This document shows, one piece after another, positions 34,788 to 43,355 of a stretch of DNA of 64,000 nucleotides (its first letter is position 1; every line of letters begins with the position of its first letter). The position numbers and the translations under genes were made by a program. The notes beneath the pieces were generated by a model. It saw nothing but the letters and a program-made list of their open reading frames with translations, was not told the DNA's origin and made no database searches. The DNA comes from Bdellovibrio bacteriovorus str. Tiberius (GTDB lineage Bacteria > Bdellovibrionota > Bdellovibrionia > Bdellovibrionales > Bdellovibrionaceae), in NCBI RefSeq assembly GCF_000317895.1, contig NC_019567.1:930001-994000 (forward strand). The letters run 5' to 3'.

Positions 34788-35685
34788 GAGTCACAAAGAC
34801 GCGAGGATCTTCTGTGAATTGTCCAATCATCTTCCATCCCGGGAAATATTCGTAGTCCTCAGGGTGGATCGCCATGAGAAGTTCGTAATCCTCGCCACCC
34901 CAAAGTACAATGTCCTGTGGATTTATATGCAGATCTACGGCAAGACTTTGGCTTTCAGTGTGCAGTGGAAGATTTTCGGCGAATAGATGAAAACCTCCGC
35001 CCGCGGGGCGTAACAACAGGGCATCATTCACCAGTCCGTCACTGCAATCCATCAGCGCGTGAATGCGGGTGTGATGCTTTTGCAGATGGGACACCAGATC
35101 TAGACGGGGCTTCGGACGCAGATGTCTTTCTTTGGCAGTATCAAAGCCTGCAAGCTTTTTTTGTAAAGCGGTCATGCCCGTGAAAGACAGCCCCAAAGGT
35201 CCACTGCACAACAGCAGGTCACCGGGCTTGGCACCTTTGCGGGTCAGCGGGTTTTCGCAAGACCCGTGCACGCTGACATCCACCACCAGTCGGTCCGGGG
35301 ATGTTGCCAGATCACCGCCGGCAACTTGCATGTGGAAATCATCAGCCAAACTGGTCATGCCTTTATAGAAATCGTCAAGCCAAGATTCATTTAGTTTTTT
35401 CGGCAGGGCCAGGGACACCTGCGCAAAATGGGGAAGTGCTCCCATGGCGGCGATGTCACTCAAATTCACCGCAAGTGACTTATACCCCAGATCAAATGCG
35501 CTGAAATAGTCGAGGTCGAAGTGAACGCCTTCCACCATCATGTCCTGGCAGATCACTGAATAGCCGGGATAATTCCTGAAAACAAAGGCGTCATCACCCA
35601 ACGGTACTTTGGTGTGATCATTTTGACGCTGGACCCGATAACGGATGCGATCAATAAGCGACCATTCTTTTGGAGTATTTTGCAT
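34729..35685 (-). CDS. thiL: thiamine-monophosphate kinase
   Basis: A 318-residue enzyme that makes thiamine diphosphate from the monophosphate with ATP. Family marks are PLGDDAFVF, the metal-binding MVEGVHFDLDYF, SLAVNLSDIAAMGALP, AGGDLATSPD, and WGGEDYELL. The PilZ gene begins inside its 3' end on the same strand, so the two are read together. No other thi gene is near, in line with salvage rather than full synthesis (inference). Confidence 0.93.
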   Translation of the reverse strand: MQNTPKEWSLIDRIRYRVQRQNDHTKVPLGDDAFVFRNYPGYSVICQDMMVEGVHFDLDYFSAFDLGYKSLAVNLSDIAAMGALPHFAQVSLALPKKLNESWLDDFYKGMTSLADDFHMQVAGGDLATSPDRLVVDVSVHGSCENPLTRKGAKPGDLLLCSGPLGLSFTGMTALQKKLAGFDTAKERHLRPKPRLDLVSHLQKHHTRIHALMDCSDGLVNDALLLRPAGGGFHLFAENLPLHTESQSLAVDLHINPQDIVLWGGEDYELLMAIHPEDYEYFPGWKMIGQFTEDPRVFVTHADHHEEIKEFKGWKHFSN

Positions 35686-35764
35686 GTCGTTGTTCCTGGT
35701 AAGACATTGCTAAAGAAGTCGCTTTATTGTGAAATAAGGAGGTTAGGAGTCAAGGAGGATTCTT

Positions 35765-37945
35765 TTGAACACGCCCAAAGCGGCTTCGCCGAAACGCACA
35801 TCGAAAAAGAAATCTACACGCAAGCCGAAGGTTGTCGAACATCCTCTGTCATCTGAAAGTCTTTTCTCCAGCCGGGAGATCGGCTGGCTGAATTTCAACA
35901 GACGAGTGTTGGCTGAGGCCGAGGACTCACGCAATCCATTGCTGGAGCGTGTGAAGTTTCTAAGTATCTCCGGTTCAAACCTGGATGAGTTCTTTATGAA
36001 ACGGGTCGGCGGTCTGAAGCGCCACATGGCCTACGGAGTTTCCGCCAAATCATCTGACGGCAAAACCCCGATGGCTCAATTACAGGAAATCCGACAGTTC
36101 GTGATCCCGATGATTCAGGATCAGGCCCATGCGTACAACAAGGTGCTGAAGCCGGCTTTGGAAAAAGAAAGCATCTATCTGCTTTCCTGGAAAGACCTTA
36201 CTGACAAAGAAAAAGACAGTGTCAAAAAGTACTATAACCGCAATGTCTTCCCCGTTCTGACGCCGCTGTCGGTGGACCCGGGGCATCCATTCCCGTTCAT
36301 CTCAAACCTGTCGATTTCTTTGGGTGTGACTTTGAAACATCCGGGGAATGAGGAAAAACTTTTCGCCCGCGTGAAAATTCCAAAAGTTCTGCCGCAATGG
36401 ATTCGCACGGATGCGGAAAGCAAGGACTATCGTTTCATCAGTCTTTTGGATGTGATCAAAGAGAATCTGGCGGATCTGTTCCCAGCCATGCACGTGCTGG
36501 GAGTGATGCCTTTCCGACTGACCCGTAATGCCGATTCGGACCAGGATCAGGAAGATGCGGAAGACTTGCTGGAGGCCATCGAAGAAGAACTGCGCCAGCG
36601 TCGTTTTGCTGAAGTGGTTCGTCTGGAGCACGGGCCGAATCCAGATCCCTGGATGCTCAAATTCCTGATGGAAGAGCTTGAGCTGATTGAAGAAGACATA
36701 TACGAAACCTCCGGTCTTTTGGATTTCACGGATCTGGGGCTGATCTCGGACGTGAATCTGCCGAAATTGAAATTCGAGCCTTATACTCCGGTGGTGGCTC
36801 CGGCCTTTGCTGAAGACGGGCACGGGATGTTTAACGCCATCAAGATGGCGGACCAGCTGGTGCATCACCCGTATGAAAGCTTTGCCGCGTCGGTGGAAAA
36901 ATTTATTCGTGTGGCCAGTGAAGACCCCAAGGTTCTGGCGATCAAGATGACTTTGTATCGCACCGGCGATAACAGCCCGTTCATCCGCGCTTTGATTCGC
37001 GCGGCAGAACAGGGAAAGCAAGTCGTCTGTTTGGTGGAACTGAAGGCGCGCTTCGATGAAGAGCGCAATATCTATTGGGCAACCGAGCTTGAAAATGCCG
37101 GCGTTCACGTGGTGTACGGGGTTGTGGGTTTGAAGACTCACGCCAAGACCGCGTTGGTGGTTCGTCAGGAGCAAGAGGGCTTGCGCTGTTACTGCCATAT
37201 CGGAACAGGGAATTTTAACGTGGCGACATCGCGGTTCTATACGGATCTGGGGTTGTTGACGGCGCGGGAAGAAATCACCAACGATGTGGTCGAGTTCTTT
37301 CACTATCTGACGGGTCGTTCTTTGAAAAGCAATTATCAGAATCTGCTGATTGCTCCGGTGAATATGTTCTCGCGCTTTAAAGCCATGATCGAGCGTGAAG
37401 CCGAGCATGCGAAAGCGGGGCGTCCGGCGCAGATCATTGCCAAGTTCAACAACTTTGAAGAAAACGACATTGCCGTGGCCCTTTACGCGGCTTCGCAAAA
37501 AGGTGTCGATATTGAGATGATCGTGCGTGGTTTCTGCTGTCTTCGCCCGGGGGTGCCGGGAATGAGCGAACGCATTCGTGTGACGTCGATCATTGGTCGT
37601 TTCCTGGAGCATTCGCGCCTGTTCTATTTCCGCAACGGCGAAAAAGACCCGGTGGACGGGGAGTTCTATCTGGGCTCTGCCGACTGGATGTACCGCAATC
37701 TGCACGCCCGGGTGGAAGCCATCGTGCCGATCCTGGATCGGTCCCTTAAAGAGAAGTGCTGGGAAATCCTAAGTCTATGTGTGAAAGAACAGCGCCAATC
37801 CTGGGAAATGAAGTCCGATGGCACTTATGTTCGCCAAAACTCGCAGGATGTCGGCTTGCATCAAACCCTGATGCAAATTGCGAAAGCCCGGGTTACATTT
37901 GTGGATGAAAATACCAGTTCATCCACCAGTTCAATTTCGGAGTAG
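35765..37945 (+). CDS. ppk: polyphosphate kinase
   Basis: A 726-residue PPK1 that builds polyphosphate from ATP by an autophosphorylated His. Clear marks are FSSREIGWLNFNRRVL, SGSNLDEFFMKRVGG, TPLSVDPGHPFPFISNLS, VGLKTHAKTALVVR with the catalytic His, and HIGTGNFNVATSRFYTDLG. It has a Lys/Arg-rich 28-residue N-tail. The start is an unusual TTG, but AAGGAGG at 35752-35758 six bases before it leaves little doubt. sixA follows by seven bases, and ppx, phoU and phoB/R genes lie within 11 kb, so it belongs to a phosphate region. Confidence 0.96.
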   Translation: MNTPKAASPKRTSKKKSTRKPKVVEHPLSSESLFSSREIGWLNFNRRVLAEAEDSRNPLLERVKFLSISGSNLDEFFMKRVGGLKRHMAYGVSAKSSDGKTPMAQLQEIRQFVIPMIQDQAHAYNKVLKPALEKESIYLLSWKDLTDKEKDSVKKYYNRNVFPVLTPLSVDPGHPFPFISNLSISLGVTLKHPGNEEKLFARVKIPKVLPQWIRTDAESKDYRFISLLDVIKENLADLFPAMHVLGVMPFRLTRNADSDQDQEDAEDLLEAIEEELRQRRFAEVVRLEHGPNPDPWMLKFLMEELELIEEDIYETSGLLDFTDLGLISDVNLPKLKFEPYTPVVAPAFAEDGHGMFNAIKMADQLVHHPYESFAASVEKFIRVASEDPKVLAIKMTLYRTGDNSPFIRALIRAAEQGKQVVCLVELKARFDEERNIYWATELENAGVHVVYGVVGLKTHAKTALVVRQEQEGLRCYCHIGTGNFNVATSRFYTDLGLLTAREEITNDVVEFFHYLTGRSLKSNYQNLLIAPVNMFSRFKAMIEREAEHAKAGRPAQIIAKFNNFEENDIAVALYAASQKGVDIEMIVRGFCCLRPGVPGMSERIRVTSIIGRFLEHSRLFYFRNGEKDPVDGEFYLGSADWMYRNLHARVEAIVPILDRSLKEKCWEILSLCVKEQRQSWEMKSDGTYVRQNSQDVGLHQTLMQIAKARVTFVDENTSSSTSSISE

Positions 37946-37952
37946 TGCATAA

Positions 37953-38459
37953 GTGGAATTGATCATCATCCGTCACGCAGTCGCTGAAGACAAAGAAGAG
38001 TTCGCCAAAAAGGGCCAGGAAGATCACCTGCGCCCGCTGACCCTGAAGGGTCGTAAGCGCATGCAGAAGGTCTGCGTGAATTTGCGCGACTATGTGAAGG
38101 AAATCGACCTGATTGTTTCAAGTCCCCTGACTCGTGCACGCCAGACGGCTGAGATCATTTCGCAAATCTATTTCGAAACCAAAGTGGTCGAAGCACCCGA
38201 GCTGGTGCCGCACAGTCCTCCGCAGGCGTTCTTAAAATGGCTGCGGGTGCAAGGGCGCAACTACAAGCGCATCGCCATTGTCGGTCACGAGCCGCATTTG
38301 AGCGTGTTTGCCAGTTATATGCTGTCGATGAAGGCTGAAAGTTTTATTGATTTGAAGAAAAGCGGCATTATCGGTCTGGAGCTGGAATCTTTTTCGTCAG
38401 CCGAAGCGGGCCGAGCACAGCTTTTGTACTCGATCCCGCCCAAATTCCTGGCTGATTAA
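37953..38459 (+). CDS. sixA: SixA-type phosphohistidine phosphatase
   Basis: A 168-residue histidine phosphatase superfamily protein with IIRHAVAED (RHG motif, catalytic His8), VSSPLTRARQTAEII and VGHEPHLSVF (second His). SixA removes phosphate from phosphohistidine proteins in E. coli. It has a GTG start with GGAG upstream. Next to ppk, which works through a phospho-His, it could act on PPK or on the polyphosphate pathway (inference). Its stop overlaps the convergent giant gene by four bases. Confidence 0.9.
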   Translation: MELIIIRHAVAEDKEEFAKKGQEDHLRPLTLKGRKRMQKVCVNLRDYVKEIDLIVSSPLTRARQTAEIISQIYFETKVVEAPELVPHSPPQAFLKWLRVQGRNYKRIAIVGHEPHLSVFASYMLSMKAESFIDLKKSGIIGLELESFSSAEAGRAQLLYSIPPKFLAD

Positions 38460-41400
38460 GGTGTGAACTTCAGGGACTTGAAGAACGCCTCGGAAGAATC
38501 TTCCGCGTCGTTGGAATCGTGCTGGATCGTGATTGCCACGATTTCAAAGTCACTGACGTTTCTTTCCGGGAAGGCTTTTTTCAGGTCTTCCATCAGATTG
38601 CGCTTATAGTTCTGAGCTTTGCCCAACATATCCTGGTTGTTCAGCAGAAGCTGTTTCGCTTCTGGCAAAGTCGCCACCACGATGTTTTTGTTCGAGTACC
38701 AGTTTTCGAACACGGAACCGGCCTGACGAACTTCACCGTTCACTTCGTCACCCCAGTAGTAACCGAACAAGATCACCTTGTCATTCTTAGGGTCCACCAA
38801 AGTGCGGTCGCCGTTGGATTTGCCATCACGGATCGTGAACCAAACCTGGAAGGCCGAGTCATCTTTGCCGGTTTTTCCTTTCACTGGGTCCGCGCCTTTA
38901 ACGCCTTTGGTAACTGCCAGTTTCAGATCCATCGTCGAGAATTCCGCCGGAGAGAATCTGTACGCCATCGTCGTCAGACGGATGGAGTTGTTTTTACTTC
39001 TCATCGCAGCCCAGTCTTTTTCACCGTTGAATTCAGCAGTGATGTAACCGGAATCCTTGTTGTCATCCATGCCACCCGGAGTGCGGGATTCATAGTTGAA
39101 CTGGTGATCCATGCGGAAGTGCACCATGTTCTGGTGGTGGTACTCGATGTTGATACCTTCAGGCATGTTGGACTTGGTCGCAGGGGACACCTTCACGCCA
39201 GCCATGACATCCGGAAGTTTTGCCACATCCAGAACCGCATACGGATCATAACGCAGCTGGGACTGTGGAAGTTTCGTTTTTACTTCATAGCTGTCTGCCG
39301 GATCCACGATCGCTGGCAAAGCCTGACGGTTCAGTTCGTAAGAATTTCCGTATGGCAGGAAGTCCACCAGATTTTCGTGACCCAGGTGCATAACCTTGGC
39401 AACGCCCGGTTTACCCAAAGAATAGTAAGCGCGGTTCTTGATCGGTGAGGCATTCGCCGCAGACAGGATCACGCGGGAGTTCCATTCCAAGTTGGCGTTG
39501 TCATCCGTGATGTTGGCTTCAGCCAGCGCCGTCACCAGACCTTTCATGAAGGCTTTTTGGTTGAAGCGGGAAGACAGGATACCAGCCAGGTGATCGGCTT
39601 TGATGGTGCCCATGTCCACAGCCTTCAGGCGCGCCGGGAACTTGGATGAAGACACTGTCACAACACCGTCGTTGTTTTCTTCGAATTGACCGATGATTTT
39701 TGTGGCTTTCATGAAGATGTGAGAATCTTCAGGGTCACTTTCAAAGGTCACAGAGAAGTAACGAGTTAGACCGATCAAAGATCTTTCGTTTTTTCTCCAG
39801 AAAGAATCCATCGCCGTCGGGGAAATGGACTTGGAAGCGGTTTTTTCAGTCTGGCAGATCTCCGGACCTTGGTTTTCAGACAATGCTGATACCAGGGCAA
39901 ACGGAACGTCTGTCGTGTTCAGGATGCTGGAACCATGCAGTGGAGCCGCTACAGACACGAAACCTTTTACGTATGTGGATACGAAACTTGGGTTTTTAAC
40001 AAAGGCGTGAAGTGTATCCACCGCACCTTTGGAATAGCCCAGGAACACATAGCGAGGAGCCTTGTGGCCACGCTGCGTGCGCATTTTATAGTCATCACGG
40101 ATGTAGTTCATGATGATGTCAGCGTTCAGGTCGCTCGCACACGTGGATTCCACTGGCGGCTGGATCACACGCAGACCCAGATCATCCTGCAAAGCATTCA
40201 GACCCAAAGAGAAGATCTCTTTGTCAAAGATGCTGTTGTAGATGCCTGGAACGTAAACCAAAGTTACGTCTTCCAGTTTGGAGTTATAGATCTTTGTCAG
40301 CGGGGTTGGATAGATACGGTCTTCAAGGTCTGCTTCCTTGATAGCTTCTTTCAACAGTTGTTCCGCTGCACTTGCTTTAGTCGCTTGTTTCACGTCAGTC
40401 AATTTTGCGAAAGAGGAACGCAGGGATTCTTTTGTGGAAACCCAGTTTTTCGCAAACACCATGTCACGTGTTTCAGGCAGGAATGGTTTTTCCTGAACCA
40501 CGATGGATTTTTCCAGCAGGTATGGCAGCTGGTACATTTTCATGACCGCGCGTTTTGCTGGCAGAACGAATTTCGCGATGTCGCTCATGATGCCGCCACC
40601 GGAAGTCAGGTCTGTGGTTTTCAGATCCAGGTTCGCGGTTTTGGTATCCTGAAGGATGCCGACTTTCGCTTTTACTTTTTCAATGCGTGGGTCGTTCATC
40701 AGGTTTTCAACAGAACCTGCAGTCAGGACAGCGTCAGTGACCGCACCGATGTCTTCCGGGCTGATCATAGTGTTGACGTCGAACTTGGAGATATCAAAGT
40801 TCATCGGGCTCATAGAGCTGGATCCTGGTTTTTGGAACGGATCAAACTTGAAGGCATCCATGAAGCTCTTGATTTCAGACACCAGGAAGTAAGGACGCGT
40901 GTCAGACACGAATCTGGTCAGGTGCTGGAAGATGCGTTTTTGGGAAAGGTCTTTGGCTTGAGTTTCAACACCACGGCGGGAGTTGATGTTGACCTCTTGC
41001 AGAGCTTCGCGGCCGGATTTTTCATGGCGTTGAGCTGTTGCGCCGAACAGGTCTTTGGCTTCCACACCGAAGAATGGAAGGATGTCTTTAGAGCGGATTT
41101 GGCCTGGGATCTGACGTTTGTTGGAAGCCACCAGACCGAAGCTGGAAGCCGCCGTCAAAGAACCGTGGGTGCGGTACATTTTAGTGAAACCACCCAAAGC
41201 AGACTTGATATAGTTGCCATCTTTCAAAGTCAGGATGAAATCCGGGAAATCGAAATTGCGCTCAGAAGCCGACTCAATCAGACGGAAGACAGAGTCAGGA
41301 TATTTAGTCAAAGCCGTGATCTTCAAAACCTGATCCGCTTTCATGGCTTTAGGAGCCGCTTTCGTAGAATGATATTCCTTAGGAATATCCAAAGGATTCC

Positions 41401-42475
41401 CTTTTTCCGGATAGTAATAATACAACCCATTCTTCTTGTCATATTGGACCTTCGCCCCACCAGTGGAGGTTTCAACTGTCATCAATGTGTCAGAAGAGTT
41501 GTTGCGGTTGATGTAAACGGCCATGTCGAACCAAGCTTCTTTTTTGAACTCTTGGATCAGGTTAGGCATTTGTTTGCGGTCTTTAAGATAGACCGGACCC
41601 CAGGTGCCCAATGCCATCAAAGGCACAGCCACGTCTTTGGATTCTTTCAGTTGTTGAACGTTATTCAGGCCCGCACGTTTGATAACTTCAGCGATATCAA
41701 CGCCATTCAGTTCCTGTTCTGGTGCGCCTTCCTGGAAGCGACCGATGTTTCCGTGATCGGAAACCAGCACGATTTCAACTTCGACACCTTTGTCTTTATA
41801 GTTTTTGATCAGGCGTTTGATTTCAGAATCAAGGATGCGCATGACGGGGAAAAGGCGATCTTTTTGCGTGTGCGCGGTGGAATCGATAGCGCCCACGTAT
41901 CCAGTCATGACTGGTTTTGCTTTGGCGGAGGAAAGCTCATCGATAACGGTTTTGATTTCAAGTTTAGGAACTTCTTCGGTTGGGAAGTACATCAGGGCTT
42001 CAACGTAAGGGTTGAAGAAGGATTCAAATGCACCCATATAGTATTTAGGTGCCGCCAAACGACGGTAATAGTCGCGTGGATCACCCTGGATGGATTGAGA
42101 GGATTCATCAAAATACGTGGCTTCAACAGATTTGATACGGCCCGCAGCTCCGAAGATGTCGGAAGTGTGGGTCACTGTTGCCCAGGACAGATCGGTCATG
42201 GATGGGAATGGAGCGACGTGCGCGCCGAAGTTGCCGAAGTCTTTAAACAGACCCTGTTTTTGTGCGGCTACGAAGGCTGCATAACTTAAACCGTCAACAC
42301 CTAGGATGATGGTTTGGGAGTTCTTTTGAACCGCGTCTTTTTTCAGGTAAGCCGTTACCGGCTTTCTAGGCTCAAGCGGAATATCAAAGGCATGGGCAGA
42401 GGCTGCTCCCAGTGTCAGGGAAGTGGCGATAAAGCTCATTGCCAGAACATTCTTATAAGACTTTGCGGACTTCAT
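38456..42475 (-). CDS. giant secreted three-domain protein: phosphodiesterase-like, alpha/beta hydrolase, DUF3047
   Basis: A 1339-residue secreted protein. Signal peptide ends AASAHA near residue 29. Residues about 52-330 match the alkaline phosphatase superfamily (type I phosphodiesterase/nucleotide pyrophosphatase): IILGVDGLSY with Asp61, PSMTDLSW (91-98) with the Ser/Thr nucleophile, and LVSDHGNIGRF as a metal site. Near 750-900 an alpha/beta hydrolase follows: VTLVYVPGIYNS and LGYSKGAVDT with Ser814 in a GxSxG elbow, as in lipases. The last 200 residues read as DUF3047 (VWFTIRDG, FGYYWGDE, ENWYSNKNIVVATL, and the closing EIVAITIQHDSNDAEDSS). Start at ATG 42475 has AAGGGG upstream; the frame extends 18 codons further. 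It lies between sixA and ppx, which suggests phosphate or phospholipid scavenging. I know of no described protein with this order. Confidence 0.8.
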   Translation of the reverse strand: MKSAKSYKNVLAMSFIATSLTLGAASAHAFDIPLEPRKPVTAYLKKDAVQKNSQTIILGVDGLSYAAFVAAQKQGLFKDFGNFGAHVAPFPSMTDLSWATVTHTSDIFGAAGRIKSVEATYFDESSQSIQGDPRDYYRRLAAPKYYMGAFESFFNPYVEALMYFPTEEVPKLEIKTVIDELSSAKAKPVMTGYVGAIDSTAHTQKDRLFPVMRILDSEIKRLIKNYKDKGVEVEIVLVSDHGNIGRFQEGAPEQELNGVDIAEVIKRAGLNNVQQLKESKDVAVPLMALGTWGPVYLKDRKQMPNLIQEFKKEAWFDMAVYINRNNSSDTLMTVETSTGGAKVQYDKKNGLYYYYPEKGNPLDIPKEYHSTKAAPKAMKADQVLKITALTKYPDSVFRLIESASERNFDFPDFILTLKDGNYIKSALGGFTKMYRTHGSLTAASSFGLVASNKRQIPGQIRSKDILPFFGVEAKDLFGATAQRHEKSGREALQEVNINSRRGVETQAKDLSQKRIFQHLTRFVSDTRPYFLVSEIKSFMDAFKFDPFQKPGSSSMSPMNFDISKFDVNTMISPEDIGAVTDAVLTAGSVENLMNDPRIEKVKAKVGILQDTKTANLDLKTTDLTSGGGIMSDIAKFVLPAKRAVMKMYQLPYLLEKSIVVQEKPFLPETRDMVFAKNWVSTKESLRSSFAKLTDVKQATKASAAEQLLKEAIKEADLEDRIYPTPLTKIYNSKLEDVTLVYVPGIYNSIFDKEIFSLGLNALQDDLGLRVIQPPVESTCASDLNADIIMNYIRDDYKMRTQRGHKAPRYVFLGYSKGAVDTLHAFVKNPSFVSTYVKGFVSVAAPLHGSSILNTTDVPFALVSALSENQGPEICQTEKTASKSISPTAMDSFWRKNERSLIGLTRYFSVTFESDPEDSHIFMKATKIIGQFEENNDGVVTVSSSKFPARLKAVDMGTIKADHLAGILSSRFNQKAFMKGLVTALAEANITDDNANLEWNSRVILSAANASPIKNRAYYSLGKPGVAKVMHLGHENLVDFLPYGNSYELNRQALPAIVDPADSYEVKTKLPQSQLRYDPYAVLDVAKLPDVMAGVKVSPATKSNMPEGINIEYHHQNMVHFRMDHQFNYESRTPGGMDDNKDSGYITAEFNGEKDWAAMRSKNNSIRLTTMAYRFSPAEFSTMDLKLAVTKGVKGADPVKGKTGKDDSAFQVWFTIRDGKSNGDRTLVDPKNDKVILFGYYWGDEVNGEVRQAGSVFENWYSNKNIVVATLPEAKQLLLNNQDMLGKAQNYKRNLMEDLKKAFPERNVSDFEIVAITIQHDSNDAEDSSEAFFKSLKFTP

Positions 42476-42652
42476 AGGAACCCCTTTAAAAAGTTGTCTC
42501 ACTATGAATAAAGGCAAGAGCGATGCCAAAGGTCCTTCGCCATCTTAACCAGAACAGACTTAAAACCGAATCTGTATAAATCACTGTCTCACTCCGGGAC
42601 CAGTGACATTTCACTCACCACACTGTCAGCTTTCTACCTCCTCTTCCCATGC

Positions 42653-42669
42653 TTTGGGGACCCTCGCCC
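42653..42669. repeat. left 17-bp inverted repeat of the RAYT element
   Basis: An exact reverse complement of 43253-43269. Its core GGGACCCTCGCCC (42657-42669) recurs in variant form within the gene. Confidence 0.85.
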
Positions 42670-42673
42670 CGGT

Positions 42674-43216
42674 CTATCCCCAGGACCAAATCACCGAATC
42701 AAATCCCGCCCGCCGCCAAAGGGGATCTTTCTTCATAATGGATTCCACCACCATCAGTCCCTGCTCAACGTTTCTTTCTATATACTTCCGCACAATTCCG
42801 AACCCTCGCCCCATAGAGGTTACGCGAGTGAAGGGGCGAAGGTCCCACATGCCTGCGGATTTGAAGATCATTTTGGAGATGGTTCCTGTCAGGGCGCTGA
42901 TAAAGCTGACATAGGCTTTGCGATCAGGAACGCGGATTAATATATGGATGTGATTGCCGACGTTGGCAAAGCTGTAAAGTCTCACCTTGAAACGAAACAC
43001 AAATCTTCGCGTGTATTTCAGAAGCATCTTTCTGTTCGCCGGATGTAAAAGGGACCTTCGCCCGAAGGCTTTATTGCTCTTAAGTACCAAGTGAATAGGT
43101 TCAAAGTTTGAAAGCGGACGCTGACTGCGTCTTTTGCCTTTGGAAAGTTCCCCTCCATAAGAGGTTCCATTGAAGTCATGTCTTAGATCGCCGCCGAAAG
43201 AAAAGTGTTTTGCCAT
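42674..43216 (-). CDS. REP-associated tyrosine transposase (RAYT, IS200/IS605-like HUH)
   Basis: A 180-residue Y1-transposase domain protein. The HUH motif is HIH at residues 89-91 in VGNHIHILIRVPDR; the catalytic Tyr is probably Tyr145 in RKYIERN. Such enzymes nick single-stranded DNA at a Tyr and rejoin it; RAYTs act on REP hairpins and are generally chromosomal and vertically kept. The N-terminal 45 residues are basic and unlike the family core. AAGGAG at 43222-43227 fixes the start at 43216. A second reading as an ordinary IS200 copy is less likely, because it is flanked by matched inverted repeats and lacks an accessory TnpB. Confidence 0.85.
   Translation of the reverse strand: MAKHFSFGGDLRHDFNGTSYGGELSKGKRRSQRPLSNFEPIHLVLKSNKAFGRRSLLHPANRKMLLKYTRRFVFRFKVRLYSFANVGNHIHILIRVPDRKAYVSFISALTGTISKMIFKSAGMWDLRPFTRVTSMGRGFGIVRKYIERNVEQGLMVVESIMKKDPLWRRAGFDSVIWSWG
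42834..42846. repeat. internal motif copy GGGCGAAGGTCCC (plus orientation)
   Basis: It differs by one base from the terminal core GGGCGAGGGTCCC. It forms an exact inverted pair with 43051-43063, both inside the transposase gene. A shorter related string ACCCTCGCCCC is at 42802-42812. Confidence 0.7.
43051..43063. repeat. internal motif copy (complement orientation)
   Basis: GGGACCTTCGCCC is the exact reverse complement of 42834-42846. The four 13-bp copies at 42657, 42834, 43051 and 43253 alternate in orientation, 177, 217 and 202 bases apart. Confidence 0.7.
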
Positions 43217-43252
43217 GTGCAACTCCTTGATGGAGCGCCTTAGCTGCAAAGC

Positions 43253-43269
43253 GGGCGAGGGTCCCCAAA
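43253..43269. repeat. right 17-bp inverted repeat of the RAYT element
   Basis: GGGCGAGGGTCCCCAAA, an exact reverse complement of 42653-42669. A further direct partial copy, GGCGAGGGTC, lies at 43301-43310. Confidence 0.85.
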
Positions 43270-43318
43270 TGGCTGTGGGAGGTGATGGAGGACCGAGTGA
43301 GGCGAGGGTCGGAAAGGA

Positions 43319-43337
43319 GGGAGGGCGGGGGCGGGGG
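43319..43337 (+). other. strong G-quadruplex motif
   Basis: Four G-runs of 3, 3, 5 and 5 (43319-21, 43323-25, 43327-31, 43333-37) are separated by single bases (A, C, C) on the plus strand. Single-base loops make the most stable class of intramolecular quadruplex. It lies 19 bases beyond the ppx stop codon, between ppx and the RAYT gene, and next to a REP-like direct repeat. The strand is the template for minus-strand transcription. Confidence 0.75.
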
Positions 43338-43355
43338 CGGAAGCGGAAGAAAGTG

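Larger units (their letters stand above)
42653..43269 (-). mobile_element. RAYT-type element bounded by 17-bp perfect inverted repeats
   Basis: The HUH transposase gene (42674-43216) is bounded by TTTGGGGACCCTCGCCC (42653-42669) and its exact reverse complement (43253-43269). Inside, two further copies of the motif core (42834-42846 and 43051-43063) form another perfect inverted pair. Layout and gene type match REP-associated transposases, which are usually single-copy domesticated genes flanked by inverted REP palindromes. It splits the phosphate region between the giant enzyme and ppx. Confidence 0.7.

Noticed and set aside
39935-42289. 784-codon open frame opposite the giant phosphodiesterase gene
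   Set aside because: It is a codon-bias shadow: the minus-strand frame has signal peptide, domains and ribosome site, while this frame has none and a composition rich in His, Phe, Arg and Gln.
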